Shown here: positions 1 to 9,155 of the stretch, in pieces
How the letters are laid out: each line of letters starts with the position of its first letter
Position numbering within the stretch: the stretch's first letter is position 1
Assembly (NCBI RefSeq): GCF_021412565.1
Contig: NZ_JAKCLJ010000013.1
Span: 1 to 64,000 of the forward strand
Direction: 5' to 3'
DNA: 64,000 nt
Origin: Shewanella sp. AS1
Lineage (GTDB): Bacteria; Pseudomonadota; Gammaproteobacteria; Enterobacterales; Shewanellaceae
Notes under the pieces: model-generated
Seen by the model: the letters and a program-made list of their open reading frames with translations, nothing else
What the model was told of the DNA's origin: nothing
Database searches by the model: none
Program-made: the position numbers and the translations under genes

Positions 1-12
1 TTACTTGATATG

Positions 13-25
13 TTGTTAAAGAGCA
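13..25 (-). promoter_or_regulatory. rrn boxA antitermination element
   Basis: The minus strand reads TGCTCTTTAACAA, the boxA sequence found in leaders of gammaproteobacterial rRNA operons. NusB/NusE bind it in RNA to make transcription terminator-resistant. It lies about 55 nt downstream of the P2 -10 box. The 16S gene itself must begin left of position 1. Confidence 0.8.
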
Positions 26-77
26 GTGCATCTTTCGATGCTGCCGTTAGACGCTTGGTCTCGGCTTAGGGCTGCGT

Positions 78-105
78 ATTCTACGCATTCCGTTGGTTGC
101 GTCAA
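78..105 (-). promoter_or_regulatory. rRNA operon promoter P2
   Basis: On the minus strand TTGACG (-35, 100-105) and TAGAAT (-10, 78-83) are separated by 16 bp. An A/T-rich UP-like stretch lies immediately upstream (about 106-125). It sits about 160 bp downstream of P1, the usual tandem arrangement of rrn promoters. Confidence 0.72.
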
Positions 106-239
106 GCAGTTTTTGAAAACTTTTTGACGCTGCACTTTTCAGTGCTAATCCGCGTGTTTCATCATGAAGATTTAACCTTGGATTACTGACTCAGTTGTCG
201 CTCTCAGTGAGCCGCGCTTTGCCGTGTCAGTGGATGCGC

Positions 240-267
240 ATTATAGGGAGATCTGATTTCGGCGCAA
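240..267 (-). promoter_or_regulatory. rRNA operon promoter P1
   Basis: Read on the minus strand, a -35 box TTGCGC (262-267) and a perfect -10 box TATAAT (240-245) are separated by 16 bp. A GC-rich discriminator (GCGC) follows the -10 box and an A/T-rich UP-like stretch lies upstream (268-300). The short spacer and GC discriminator are typical of stringently controlled rrn P1 promoters. The boxA leader further on supports transcription leftwards into an rRNA operon outside the window. Confidence 0.7.
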
Positions 268-468
268 GTAGTTTTCATCGAAAATTGGCACTTTTTGCGA
301 TCTTTGTAGATAGCCACACACTACACACCATTTACCCCCAAACTTATCCACAAGATTAACGACTTAGGTTAAAATTCGACCTTATTCCTGCAGCTGTCAT
401 CCAAAAATATAAGCAACTCTACTTTGCGATTGGCTATTGGCTATTGGCTATTGAGTAAGGGAAGATCG
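268..468. other. Gene-free spacer between rrn promoters and secA
   Basis: No credible coding sequence is present. It holds the A/T-rich UP-like region of rrn P1, a perfect DnaA-box 9-mer TTATCCACA at 344-352, and three tandem copies of the heptamer ttggcta at 430-450. Confidence 0.6.
430..450. repeat. Tandem heptamer repeat, 3 copies
   Basis: Three perfect copies of ttggcta run head to tail, followed by a partial fourth (ttg). It lies just before the terminator shared with secA and outside any gene. Confidence 0.9.
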
Positions 469-497
469 AAAAAGCCATTCCGAGGAATGGCTTTTTT
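469..497 (-). terminator. secA rho-independent terminator (bidirectional)
   Basis: A 13-bp perfect stem (aaaaagccattcc and its complement) closes over a 2-3 nt loop. A/T runs on both sides give a U-tract on either strand. It lies about 20 bp past the secA stop codon. Confidence 0.85.
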
Positions 498-517
498 ATT
501 ATGGTGACAAGCGGTAA

Positions 518-3241
518 TTAACTTATCTTGCCGTGGCACTGTTTATATTTACGGCCTGAACCACAAGGGCAAGGATCGTTTCGACCCACTTTTTCGCCCT
601 CACGTACGATAGGCTGTGTCGATGCCAGCGCTTGTGCTTCTTCAGCGCCCACTATGGCTTCAGCCTGTGCGTGTTGATAGTCACGGCGGATCTTCGCCTC
701 TTCCTGACGGCGACGCTCTTCCATCTGCTCAACATCTGACTGTGCCTGCACCTGAACTTTGGACAATACGCTGATCACATCGTGCTTTAATGTCTCCAGC
801 ATCTGCTGGAACAGCTCAAAGGACTCGCGCTTATATTCCTGCTTTGGATTCTTCTGTGCATAGCCGCGCAGGTGGATGCCCTGACGCAGATGATCCATAG
901 CTGCCAAGTGCTCTTTCCACAGACCATCTAAGGTTTGCAGCATGACCGCCTTTTCGAACTGGCGCAGTACTTGCGGACCAACCATATCTTCTTTGGCTTG
1001 ATACGCTTTTACCCAGATATCAACGATACGTTCACGCAGCGTCTCTTCGTGGAGATCATCTTCTTTGTCGAGCCACTCCTGAACTGGCATTTTAAGACCA
1101 TATTCCTGCTCAAGTCGCACTTCTAGACCCGCTACGTCCCACAACTCTTCGACTGATTGCGGCGGAATATATTGATCGATTAGGCCATTGACCACATCTT
1201 CCTGAATATTGACGATAGTGTCTTGAATGCTTTCGGCATCCATCAGCTCGTTACGCTGAGCGTAAACCACTTGACGCTGGTCGTTAGCCACATCATCAAA
1301 CTCGAGCAGCTGCTTACGAATGTCGAAGTTACGCGCTTCCACTTTACGTTGGGCGTTTTCGATAGCGCGCGACACCCAAGGATGTTCGATAGCTTCGCCG
1401 CGCTCCATTCCCAATTTCTTCATCATGGAAGAGACACGCTCTGAGGCGAAGATACGCATCAGGCTGTCTTCCATCGACAGGTAGAAGCGAGACGAACCCG
1501 CATCCCCTTGACGACCTGAACGACCACGCAGCTGGTTATCGATACGACGAGACTCGTGACGTTCTGTGCCGAGAATGTGCAGACCACCTGCAGCAACCAC
1601 TTCATCGTGACGTACCTGCCAATCGGCTTTGATCTTGGCTTTCTGCTCGGCAGTTGGCGTATCTAAAGCTTCGATCTCCATGTTCCAGTTACCGCCCAAG
1701 ACGATATCTGTACCACGACCAGCCATGTTGGTTGCGATAGTTACCGCCCCCGTACGACCAGCCTGAGCAACGATATCCGCTTCACGTTCGTGGAACTTGG
1801 CGTTCAGTACTTCGTGTGGGATCTTGGCTTTCTTTAATAGGCCATGCAGCAACTCAGATTGCTCGATAGACACAGTACCGACCAGCACTGGCTGGCCACG
1901 GTCACGGCAATCGACGATATCTTTGATAATGGCTTCGTATTTTTCTTCGGCGGTTAAGTAAACCAGATCGGCATTATCTTTACGCACCATAGGACGGTTT
2001 GTCGGAATCACCACAGTATCCAAGCCATAGATATGCTGGAATTCGAAGGCTTCGGTATCCGCCGTACCTGTCATACCCGCCAGTTTTTCATATTGACGGA
2101 AGAAGTTCTGGAAGGTGATAGAGGCCAACGTCTGGTTTTCATTCTGGATATGCACCCCTTCCTTGGCTTCAACAGCCTGATGCAAACCTTCGGACCAGCG
2201 ACGACCCGGCATAGTACGTCCCGTATGTTCATCGACAATGATCACTTCGTTGTCTTGAACGATATAATCGACATCTTTCTCGAACAGGGTATGAGCCCGC
2301 AGCGCCGCGTTCACATGGTGCAGCAAGGAGATATTAGCGGCTGAGTAAAGTGAGTCGCCTTCGGCTAACATGCCGCGATCGGTCAATAGCTGCTCCACCT
2401 TCTCCTGGCCACGCTCTGTCATGTGAACTTGCTTAGCTTTCTCATCGACTGAGTAATCACCCTCACCGATCTCCTCCTCTGTATCCTCTTTCTCCTGACG
2501 GATAAGATGAGGGATAAGAGTGTTGATCTTGATATAGAGCTCTGAGCTATCTTCGGCGGCGCCCGAGATGATAAGCGGTGTACGCGCCTCATCGATTAGA
2601 ATCGAGTCGACCTCATCGATCAGCGCATAATGCAGGGGACGCTGCACGCGATCGGCAGGTGAGAACGCCATGTTGTCACGCAGATAGTCGAAACCAAACT
2701 CGTTGTTGGTGCCGTAGGTAATATCTGAGTTGTAAGCCATTTTCTTCTCGGCTTGCCCCATACCGGCAACGTTGATGCCGACTGTCATGCCAAGAAATTC
2801 AAATAGGGGACGGTTATTTTCCGCATCGCGGCGAGCAAGGTAATCGTTCACTGTGATAACGTGAACCCCTTTGCCCGTTAAAGCGTTCAGGTAGGCGGGT
2901 AAGGTTGCGGTTAAGGTTTTACCCTCACCGGTACGCATCTCAGCGATGCGGTTGCTGTCGAGCACCATACCACCGAGCAGCTGTACATCGAAATGACGCA
3001 TCTCGAACACACGCTTCGATGCTTCGCGTACTACCGCGAAAGCTTCGGGCAATACATCATCTAATGATTGCCCTGACTCGAGACGCTGCTTAAAGTCGGC
3101 GGTTTTCGCCTTTAGCTCGTCATCGGAGAACTTTTCATAATCTGCTTCAAGAGCATTAATCTTAGTGACAATCTTACCAAGTGTTTTAAGGGTGCGATCG
3201 TTACGGCTACCAAATATTTTTGTCAGTAATTTACCAAACAT
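518..3241 (-). CDS. secA: Preprotein translocase ATPase SecA
   Basis: SecA is the motor that pushes unfolded preproteins through SecYEG at the inner membrane. The Walker A segment (GEGKT, about residues 105-109) and the DEVD Walker B box (about 210) mark the DEAD-type motor. A Q-rich linker precedes the C-terminal zinc motif [14 protein letters not shown], which binds SecB and phospholipid. At 907 aa it is full length. I chose the ATG at 3241 because Shewanella SecA proteins begin MFGKLLTK; a GTG three codons upstream is possible but has no better ribosome site. It follows the M23 peptidase gene by about 60 bp on the same strand and ends at a strong terminator. No secM-like arrest gene precedes it, unlike in E. 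coli. Confidence 0.98.
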   Translation of the reverse strand: MFGKLLTKIFGSRNDRTLKTLGKIVTKINALEADYEKFSDDELKAKTADFKQRLESGQSLDDVLPEAFAVVREASKRVFEMRHFDVQLLGGMVLDSNRIAEMRTGEGKTLTATLPAYLNALTGKGVHVITVNDYLARRDAENNRPLFEFLGMTVGINVAGMGQAEKKMAYNSDITYGTNNEFGFDYLRDNMAFSPADRVQRPLHYALIDEVDSILIDEARTPLIISGAAEDSSELYIKINTLIPHLIRQEKEDTEEEIGEGDYSVDEKAKQVHMTERGQEKVEQLLTDRGMLAEGDSLYSAANISLLHHVNAALRAHTLFEKDVDYIVQDNEVIIVDEHTGRTMPGRRWSEGLHQAVEAKEGVHIQNENQTLASITFQNFFRQYEKLAGMTGTADTEAFEFQHIYGLDTVVIPTNRPMVRKDNADLVYLTAEEKYEAIIKDIVDCRDRGQPVLVGTVSIEQSELLHGLLKKAKIPHEVLNAKFHEREADIVAQAGRTGAVTIATNMAGRGTDIVLGGNWNMEIEALDTPTAEQKAKIKADWQVRHDEVVAAGGLHILGTERHESRRIDNQLRGRSGRQGDAGSSRFYLSMEDSLMRIFASERVSSMMKKLGMERGEAIEHPWVSRAIENAQRKVEARNFDIRKQLLEFDDVANDQRQVVYAQRNELMDAESIQDTIVNIQEDVVNGLIDQYIPPQSVEELWDVAGLEVRLEQEYGLKMPVQEWLDKEDDLHEETLRERIVDIWVKAYQAKEDMVGPQVLRQFEKAVMLQTLDGLWKEHLAAMDHLRQGIHLRGYAQKNPKQEYKRESFELFQQMLETLKHDVISVLSKVQVQAQSDVEQMEERRRQEEAKIRRDYQHAQAEAIVGAEEAQALASTQPIVREGEKVGRNDPCPCGSGRKYKQCHGKIS

Positions 3242-3300
3242 CCGAATCACTTATTATGTTATTGGCCCATATTCAAACGAGTTGAAAGCCTATTTTATTG

Positions 3301-4200
3301 TTAATCTGCCTTGCGATAGACATATTTTTGAGGATCGATTTGTTGTCCATCACGCAACACTTCATAATGCACATGAGGCCCGGTCGAACGACCTGTACTC
3401 CCCATTTTGGCAATACTCTGGCCTTTAGCGACCACATCACCTACAGCTACTGACAAAGACTTATTGTGACCATAACGAGTTCGTAGACCATTACCATGAT
3501 CGATTTCAACGAGCTCGCCATAACCAAACATACTGCCTGACCAAGTCACCACACCACCTGCAGTGGCGACAACATCGGCCCCCTCTTTCCCAGCAAAGTC
3601 GATACCTTTGTGCATCGCTCGTCGGCCATTAAAGGGGTCATTACGTAAACCATAGGGGGAGGATAACCATCCTTTCTGGATGGGGCGTCCCGATATATAA
3701 CGTTCTCCATCTATATGGAGATTAGATGTTACTGTTTCAAGTAGTGACAGTTGAACATTATTATTATCTATTCTGGACACTAGCCTATCCATATCCTGAA
3801 TAAGCTGATCGAGCTCGATACTGCTGCCTAATTCACTTATGCCGCCAATACCAACCTCAGAGGAGAAATCGAATTGATCTTCGAGCTTATAATCTTTTGC
3901 CACCTGCTGACCAAGCGCCTCGATGCGGGCGAGTTTAGCCTGCATGCGAGCGACATGGGTCACTAACATGGCCAATTGGGACTCGGTCGCCCCTTTAAGC
4001 TCAATAAGTTGATGCTTTTGCTGTTCACGGGCAATACGCTCGTTATCTACACTCGCCTGCTGTTGCTGAAACTGCTTTGCATTGTGTTGATATAAACCTG
4101 TGCCCGCTGCGATCAATAAAACCGGCAGAAGCAGCCAACGCTTTCCAGGTTGCCAGCGCGTGACGCCATTTCGACCTTGGATAAAAACTGTTACACTCAT
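3301..4200 (-). CDS. M23 family metallopeptidase (LytM/murein hydrolase type)
   Basis: A 299-aa inner-membrane protein with one N-terminal membrane segment (about residues 20-37). A Q-rich coiled-coil region (about 40-160) follows, then a C-terminal LytM domain. The zinc ligands are visible: H197 and D201 in MHKGIDF, and the HVH motif at 276-278. The family cleaves peptide crosslinks in murein, or activates amidases when degenerate; here the ligands look intact, so activity is likely. It is the gene immediately upstream of secA and probably cotranscribed. Only 28 bp separate its start from the divergent DUF721 gene, so the two promoters must overlap or lie in the opposing genes. Substrate and partner are unknown. 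Confidence 0.88.
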   Translation of the reverse strand: MSVTVFIQGRNGVTRWQPGKRWLLLPVLLIAAGTGLYQHNAKQFQQQQASVDNERIAREQQKHQLIELKGATESQLAMLVTHVARMQAKLARIEALGQQVAKDYKLEDQFDFSSEVGIGGISELGSSIELDQLIQDMDRLVSRIDNNNVQLSLLETVTSNLHIDGERYISGRPIQKGWLSSPYGLRNDPFNGRRAMHKGIDFAGKEGADVVATAGGVVTWSGSMFGYGELVEIDHGNGLRTRYGHNKSLSVAVGDVVAKGQSIAKMGSTGRSTGPHVHYEVLRDGQQIDPQKYVYRKAD

Positions 4201-4228
4201 AGCCTCATCAAGCCACTATTATTCAATT

Positions 4229-4681
4229 ATGAAAAAGTCCCCACAGGATCTCAGTCAACTACTGCATCAGCAGGGACAACTGCCCTCTATCGCTGAAAAA
4301 GCCGAACTGCTACTTCACTTAGATCACTATGTGAAACAAGTGATTTCGGGTCCTGTCACGGAACAATTTAAAGTTGCCAATTTTCGTCAAGGCGTTCTCG
4401 TTATCGAAACGACGACTGCTGCCTGGGCTGCAAGAATTAACTTCCAAAAACCCAAAATACTACAACAGTTGCAGATCGAAATGCTCCCCATGCTGTCTGC
4501 TATCGAGGTTAAAGTCAACCCGGGCTTGAATCTACTGGATGCAAAACCCAAGCAAGCTCACAACCAGATCAGCGAAACAGCGGCGGCGCACATTCAGGCG
4601 CTGGCAGAACATACAGAAGGTTCGCTAGGCCAAAAACTAAAACGGCTGGCTGCTTTAGCCAGCCGTTCAAGGCAGTCTTAA
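4229..4681 (+). CDS. DUF721 domain protein
   Basis: A 150-aa cytoplasmic protein of the DUF721 (DciA-like/Zn-ribbon-like) family, often found next to secA, lpxC or the dcw cluster. In some bacteria DUF721 proteins (DciA) load the replicative helicase, but that role is not shown for this form. The ATG at 4229 (MKKSPQDLSQLL) gives the expected N-terminus; an upstream in-frame start would overlap the divergent peptidase gene. The last codons contain a perfect hairpin that serves as the lpxC terminator on the other strand, so the C-terminus (about residues 138-146) is constrained by RNA structure. It is convergent with lpxC, 9 bp apart. Confidence 0.8.
   Translation: MKKSPQDLSQLLHQQGQLPSIAEKAELLLHLDHYVKQVISGPVTEQFKVANFRQGVLVIETTTAAWAARINFQKPKILQQLQIEMLPMLSAIEVKVNPGLNLLDAKPKQAHNQISETAAAHIQALAEHTEGSLGQKLKRLAALASRSRQS
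4641..4667 (-). terminator. lpxC terminator inside the DUF721 coding end
   Basis: An 11-bp perfect inverted repeat (aacggctggct / agccagccgtt) with a 5-nt loop. On the minus strand it is followed by TTTTAGTTTTT, a good U-tract, 24-50 nt past the lpxC stop. The whole structure lies within the 3' codons of the convergent DUF721 gene. Confidence 0.8.
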
Positions 4682-4690
4682 CTCTATAGT

Positions 4691-5611
4691 TTAGGCGAAG
4701 CTGGCACCCACGGGTACCGAGAAGCTTACTGGTGCCTCTTCTTCGTTCTCGAAACTCACCAGTTCCCAAGCCTCTTGCTGGGCTAACAGGGCCCGCACTA
4801 ACTGATTGTTCAGTGCGTGACCTGTCTTAAAGGCACGAAACTCACCGATAATTGCATGGCCGGCAACATAAAGATCACCGAATGCATCGAGTATTTTGTG
4901 CTTAACAAACTCGTCCTCATAACGCAGACCATCGGGGTTGAGGACGCGGTATTCATCAAGCACAACGGCGTTTTCCATGCTGCCACCCAGCGCCAGGTTA
5001 TTGGCTCGTAGGTATTCGATATCACGCATAAAACCGAAGGTTCTTGCACGGCTGATATCACGAATAAAGGCCGACGATGAAAAATCCATCACCATATGCT
5101 GCTGACTTCTGGCGATCTCAGGATGATTAAAATCGATAGCAAAATCGACTTTAAATCCTTTGTAGGGACGTAACTCCGCCCATTTATCCCCATCTTCAAC
5201 GCGCACAGGTTGCTTGATTCTTAGATATTTTTTCGGGGCCGTTTGCTCTTGCACGCCAACTGACTGCAACAGGAATACCCAAGGACTGGCACTGCCATCC
5301 ATAATAGGGATCTCAGGGGCGTCGACTGAAATTTCAGCATTGTCGATCCCTAAACCTGCTAAGGCCGCAAACAGATGTTCAATCGTTGAAATACGAACAC
5401 CATCTTCATTGACAAGTGCCGTACACATGGTCGTCTCATTGACTTGATCTGCCTTAGCCGCGATTGCAACATTAGGCGTTAAGTCCGTACGAACCAATAC
5501 GATCCCTGTATTAACTGGTGCGGGCTTGATCGTCAAAGTCACCTTATTGCCGGAATGCAATCCGACACCTGTGGTCTTAACCATTTCTTTAACAGTTCTT
5601 TGAAAAATCAT
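4691..5611 (-). CDS. lpxC: UDP-3-O-acyl-N-acetylglucosamine deacetylase LpxC
   Basis: LpxC is a cytoplasmic zinc amidase that catalyses the first committed step of lipid A synthesis, removing acetate from UDP-3-O-acyl-GlcNAc. The zinc ligands fall at the canonical places: H79 (in EHLFAAL), H238 and D242 (in HKILDAFGD). The catalytic base region and H265 (KTGHALNNQ) are also present. At 306 aa it matches the family. It is the last gene downstream of ftsZ, as in E. coli, with a 188-bp gap that contains its own promoter. The long C-terminal tail ending in VGASFA is the region by which FtsH degrades LpxC in E. coli. Confidence 0.98.
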   Translation of the reverse strand: MIFQRTVKEMVKTTGVGLHSGNKVTLTIKPAPVNTGIVLVRTDLTPNVAIAAKADQVNETTMCTALVNEDGVRISTIEHLFAALAGLGIDNAEISVDAPEIPIMDGSASPWVFLLQSVGVQEQTAPKKYLRIKQPVRVEDGDKWAELRPYKGFKVDFAIDFNHPEIARSQQHMVMDFSSSAFIRDISRARTFGFMRDIEYLRANNLALGGSMENAVVLDEYRVLNPDGLRYEDEFVKHKILDAFGDLYVAGHAIIGEFRAFKTGHALNNQLVRALLAQQEAWELVSFENEEEAPVSFSVPVGASFA

Positions 5612-5691
5612 TTGTTTAACCCGTTCTATCTCAACAAAAGCCGTTCATTTTGGCATAGCAAATCGCCACATAAATGCGCGGCAGGTCGGAC

Positions 5692-5719
5692 ATCTTAGCA
5701 TACCTTTAGTCATTCGCAA
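5692..5719 (-). promoter_or_regulatory. Candidate lpxC promoter
   Basis: On the minus strand TTGCGA (5714-5719) and TAAGAT (5692-5697) are spaced 16 bp apart in the ftsZ-lpxC gap, about 80 nt before the lpxC start. E. coli lpxC also has a promoter in this gap. The boxes are only moderate matches. Confidence 0.45.
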
Positions 5720-5799
5720 AAATTTACTGCGCTGATGCACCGTAAACTCCTGCTGTAACCCTGGCCGCCACAGTCAAAACCACTCAAAAAGCGACTCGG

Positions 5800-6972
5800 T
5801 TAATCCGCCTGCTTACGCAAAAATGCGGGAATATCTAAGTAATCAAGGTCACTCTTTGGCGCCGGAGCGGCTGCAGGTTGAGCCGCAGAAACCACATTAC
5901 CAGCCCCCATAGCATGCTGCATTTTATCTTCGATCGGCAATTCGATCTTCACCTCTTGTGGTGCTGGAGTGACTACTGGCGCTGGCTTAGCCACCAACTG
6001 GATATCTGGACGCTTTTCGGCGCCAATCCCGGTTGCCACAACAGTCACTCTGAGCTCATCGCTCATTTCAGGATCGATCACCGCGCCCACAACCACAGTG
6101 GCGTTGTCTGAAGCATAGGCTTTAACATGGTTACCCACAGTCTCAAACTCTTCGATACTCATATCCATACCGGCTGTTATGTTGACCAACACGCCACGGG
6201 CACCGGCGAGATCGATATCTTCCAGTAATGGGCTGGCAACCGCCGCTTCAGCCGCTTCTTCGGCTCTGTCTTCACCGCTAGCAACGCCGGTTCCCATCAT
6301 GGCATTACCCATCTCTGACATTACCGTCTTCACGTCCGCGAAGTCGACGTTGATCAGACCCGGACGGGTGATCAGCTCAGCAATCCCTTGAACTGCGCCG
6401 AGTAATACGTTGTTGGCCGCGGCAAAGGCGTCCAGTAACGAAGTACCACGACCTAGCACTTTAAGCAGTTTTTCGTTAGGGATAGTGATCAAAGAATCCA
6501 CATGCTTAGCCAGCATTTCGATCCCCTGATCGGCGTAAGCCATACGCTTCTTGCCTTCAAATGGGAAAGGCTTAGTCACCACGGCAACGGTCAAAATTCC
6601 CTCTTCACGGGCAACCTCGGCCACCACAGGCGCTGCACCCGTACCTGTACCACCACCCATACCGGCGGCGATAAAGATCATGTCTGAGCCTTTAATCGCG
6701 TTACGGATATTCTCTCTGTCTTCTTCAGCCGCAAGACGACCTATCTCAGGGTTGGCACCTGCGCCAAGCCCTTTAGTCACGTCGCGACCCAATTGAATTG
6801 TTGTGCCAGCCGCCGATTTACGCAGCGCCTGAGCGTCTGTATTTGTGGCCACAAACTCAACACCTTCGATGTTGTGTTTCACCATATGTTCGACGGCATT
6901 ACCACCGCCACCACCGACACCGATGACCTTGATCACCGCCTCGTCTGAATGACTATCCATGATCTCAAACAT
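5800..6972 (-). CDS. ftsZ: Cell division GTPase FtsZ
   Basis: FtsZ is the tubulin homologue that forms the Z ring at midcell. The GTP-binding signature GGGTGTG is at residues 106-112. The T7 loop region ([11 protein letters not shown], about 207) supplies the catalytic aspartates. A variable linker (about 315-370) leads to the conserved C-terminal peptide [14 protein letters not shown] that binds FtsA, ZipA and SlmA. Length 390 aa. A GGAGAAAAGG ribosome site lies just before the ATG. It follows ftsA by 31 bp on the same strand. Confidence 0.99.
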   Translation of the reverse strand: MFEIMDSHSDEAVIKVIGVGGGGGNAVEHMVKHNIEGVEFVATNTDAQALRKSAAGTTIQLGRDVTKGLGAGANPEIGRLAAEEDRENIRNAIKGSDMIFIAAGMGGGTGTGAAPVVAEVAREEGILTVAVVTKPFPFEGKKRMAYADQGIEMLAKHVDSLITIPNEKLLKVLGRGTSLLDAFAAANNVLLGAVQGIAELITRPGLINVDFADVKTVMSEMGNAMMGTGVASGEDRAEEAAEAAVASPLLEDIDLAGARGVLVNITAGMDMSIEEFETVGNHVKAYASDNATVVVGAVIDPEMSDELRVTVVATGIGAEKRPDIQLVAKPAPVVTPAPQEVKIELPIEDKMQHAMGAGNVVSAAQPAAAPAPKSDLDYLDIPAFLRKQAD

Positions 6973-7003
6973 GGCCTTTTCTCCGTTTAGTCTGCGTTAT
7001 TAA

Positions 7004-8239
7004 TTAAAACTCACCTTTAAACCAGCTCTGGACCCGATTCCAAAAGCTGACTACCCCTTGGCGTTCAGGGCGCTCGAACTGACGCTCGATGACCCTTCTT
7101 GCCCCGTAATGCAACAACCCGACTCCGGTGGAGTAAACAGGTTGATTGACATATTCAAACAATCCTTTCACTGGCAGCGGCTCGGCAACCCGTACCGGCA
7201 TACCAAATGTGGCTTCGGCCACATCGACAGCCCCTTCGATGGAAGCTGTACCGCCGGTCAATACGATACCGGCGGCGACCTGATCTTCCAGGCCACAATC
7301 TTTTAGCTCTTTACGCACCAGCTCGAACAGCTCCTGATAGCGTGGCTCCACCACTTCGGCCAATGTATGGCGCGACATGGTCCGTGAGGGACGCCCGCCC
7401 ACCGAGGGCACTTCTATGCTGTCTTCACGGCTCACCATTGAGCTTCTGGCGCTGGCGTACTGCACTTTAATCTGCTCGGCATGAGACAGAGGCGTACGGA
7501 AAATCTTGGCGATATCACTGGTCACCTGGTTGCCCGCAACCGGCACCACGGCGCAGTGACGCAGCGCCCCATTGGTGTAAATGGCAATATCTGTGGTACC
7601 ACCGCCCATATCCACCAGACACACACCTAAATCTTTTTCATCATCGGTCAGCACTGAGTCTGCAGAGGCGATGGCCGAGAACACTAAGTCGTCCACCTTC
7701 AGGCCGCAACGCTCGACACTCTTAGTGATGTTCTTCGCCATATCATTGGCACAGGTGACTATATGCACCTTGGCTTCCATCCGCATGCCCGACATGCCGA
7801 TAGGGCTTCTTATCCCTTCTTGCACGTCGATGGCGAACTCCTGAGGTAGCACATGTAAGATTCGACGTTCGGTTGGGATTTTTACCGACCGCGCCGTATG
7901 GATAACATTATCCACATCTTCCTGAGTCACCTCTTCGTCGTTGATCGACACCATGCCATTTTCGTTCTGGCACTGAATATGTTTGCCCGAGATCCCTAAG
8001 TAGACAGAGGCAACCTGACAATCGGCCATCAGCTCGGCCTGATCCAGCGCCCTTTGTACACTGCGTACGATAGAATCGAGATCGTTAACTCCACCTTTAT
8101 CCATACCGCGGGAAGGATGATTCCCTAGGCCGACCACACTGATCTCACCATCTGGCAGCACTTCACCAATGATCACAGCAACTTTCGATGTCCCTATGTC
8201 TAATCCAACGATCAGATTTCTATCTTGATTCTTGGTCAT
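7004..8239 (-). CDS. ftsA: Cell division protein FtsA
   Basis: FtsA is an actin-like ATPase that tethers FtsZ filaments to the inner membrane and recruits late divisome proteins. The phosphate-1 loop (GLDIGTSKVAVIIGE) is near residue 10. Phosphate-2 (DMGGGTTDIAIY, about 210) and the adenosine loop (GIVLTGGTA, about 332) follow in order. The C-terminus (FWNRVQSWFKGEF) is the expected amphipathic membrane-targeting helix. At 411 aa it is typical. It starts 3 bp after ftsQ ends, so translation is probably coupled. Confidence 0.98.
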   Translation of the reverse strand: MTKNQDRNLIVGLDIGTSKVAVIIGEVLPDGEISVVGLGNHPSRGMDKGGVNDLDSIVRSVQRALDQAELMADCQVASVYLGISGKHIQCQNENGMVSINDEEVTQEDVDNVIHTARSVKIPTERRILHVLPQEFAIDVQEGIRSPIGMSGMRMEAKVHIVTCANDMAKNITKSVERCGLKVDDLVFSAIASADSVLTDDEKDLGVCLVDMGGGTTDIAIYTNGALRHCAVVPVAGNQVTSDIAKIFRTPLSHAEQIKVQYASARSSMVSREDSIEVPSVGGRPSRTMSRHTLAEVVEPRYQELFELVRKELKDCGLEDQVAAGIVLTGGTASIEGAVDVAEATFGMPVRVAEPLPVKGLFEYVNQPVYSTGVGLLHYGARRVIERQFERPERQGVVSFWNRVQSWFKGEF

Positions 8240-8242
8240 TAA

Positions 8243-9007
8243 TTAATGCTTCTCATTTTGTGCTTCCCCCCAACCTACGGCCAATCCGGTATCGTATCGT
8301 AAGTCTACTTTTGCCACAGGTTTGCCTTGCTTTATCAAGATGGGATACACATCGATAAAGCGTTGTACCCGCGCCATTTTATCTTCCCGTCCCAGATTCA
8401 ATTCGATGCCGCTGTCTAAAAACGCTAGCCAGGCATGTCTGGGACTCAACTGCAAATCGGTTAACTTGAACCCATTAATAGTTAACAACTCATTGATCTG
8501 GCGATAATTAGTCAATACTACTTGCGCCTGATCATCTGGCCCCTCCAGATAGGGAAGTGGCGCTATCCCCTCGATGGCAGGTGCCTGAAATACCTCTCCC
8601 TGCTGATTGAGCCACTGGGTCTCATTCCAGTGCGCTACCGCCTGCTGCTCCACCAGGTAAATCTTCAATTTTGCCGGCCACTCGCGCCGGACCGAAGCGT
8701 GATAGACCCAAGGGAGCGCCTCTAAGGCCTGCTGAACCTGGTTCACATCCGCCGAAAAAAAACTCCGCTTCATCAAGTCCTGCAGGGCAAGTTGGATCTC
8801 ACTATCACTGGTGAAACGTCGCTGACCTTTAATCGCCACCGCTTCGATAGGCAAGGCATCAGCATCATTTAACACCCTATGCAGCTTCCATCCCCCCATG
8901 GTTAAACCACAGAGCACCAGGAAGAGAAAAATCAAACCAAAACACAGATACCAATCTACCTGTTTCAGTCTGCCTGCCCAACGACTTCCCACTTGACTCC
9001 AGGACAT
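8243..9007 (-). CDS. ftsQ: Cell division protein FtsQ
   Basis: FtsQ is a bitopic inner-membrane protein that holds the FtsB-FtsL subcomplex in the divisome. One membrane segment lies at about residues 22-42 after a short basic N-terminus. The periplasmic POTRA domain (EAVAIKGQRRFTSDSEI, about 56-72) and the beta domain follow. Length 254 aa. It is separated from murC by a 148-bp gap where E. coli carries ddlB; that gap holds a strong promoter for ftsQAZ. Confidence 0.95.
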   Translation of the reverse strand: MSWSQVGSRWAGRLKQVDWYLCFGLIFLFLVLCGLTMGGWKLHRVLNDADALPIEAVAIKGQRRFTSDSEIQLALQDLMKRSFFSADVNQVQQALEALPWVYHASVRREWPAKLKIYLVEQQAVAHWNETQWLNQQGEVFQAPAIEGIAPLPYLEGPDDQAQVVLTNYRQINELLTINGFKLTDLQLSPRHAWLAFLDSGIELNLGREDKMARVQRFIDVYPILIKQGKPVAKVDLRYDTGLAVGWGEAQNEKH

Positions 9008-9082
9008 TTTTATCGTCCTAAACCACTATTTTTAGTGCAAAAAACAAACAATTTGTTTTTCATCTTCTGTAAGTAACCGGCC

Positions 9083-9110
9083 ATTATAGCGAGCTTAACT
9101 TTAGGGTCAA
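9083..9110 (-). promoter_or_regulatory. ftsQAZ promoter
   Basis: On the minus strand TTGACC (-35, 9105-9110) and TATAAT (-10, 9083-9088) are spaced 16 bp apart. It lies in the murC-ftsQ gap about 75 nt before ftsQ. It would let ftsQ, ftsA and ftsZ be expressed independently of the upstream mur genes. Confidence 0.7.
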
Positions 9111-9155
9111 AAACTTCATTAAACAGCATGCTGTCACTCAAGAATCTGCCCTTTT

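Noticed and set aside
4569..4769. Minus-strand frame spanning the lpxC/DUF721 junction
   Set aside because: It overlaps two well-supported genes and runs through the terminator hairpin; it is a shadow frame.
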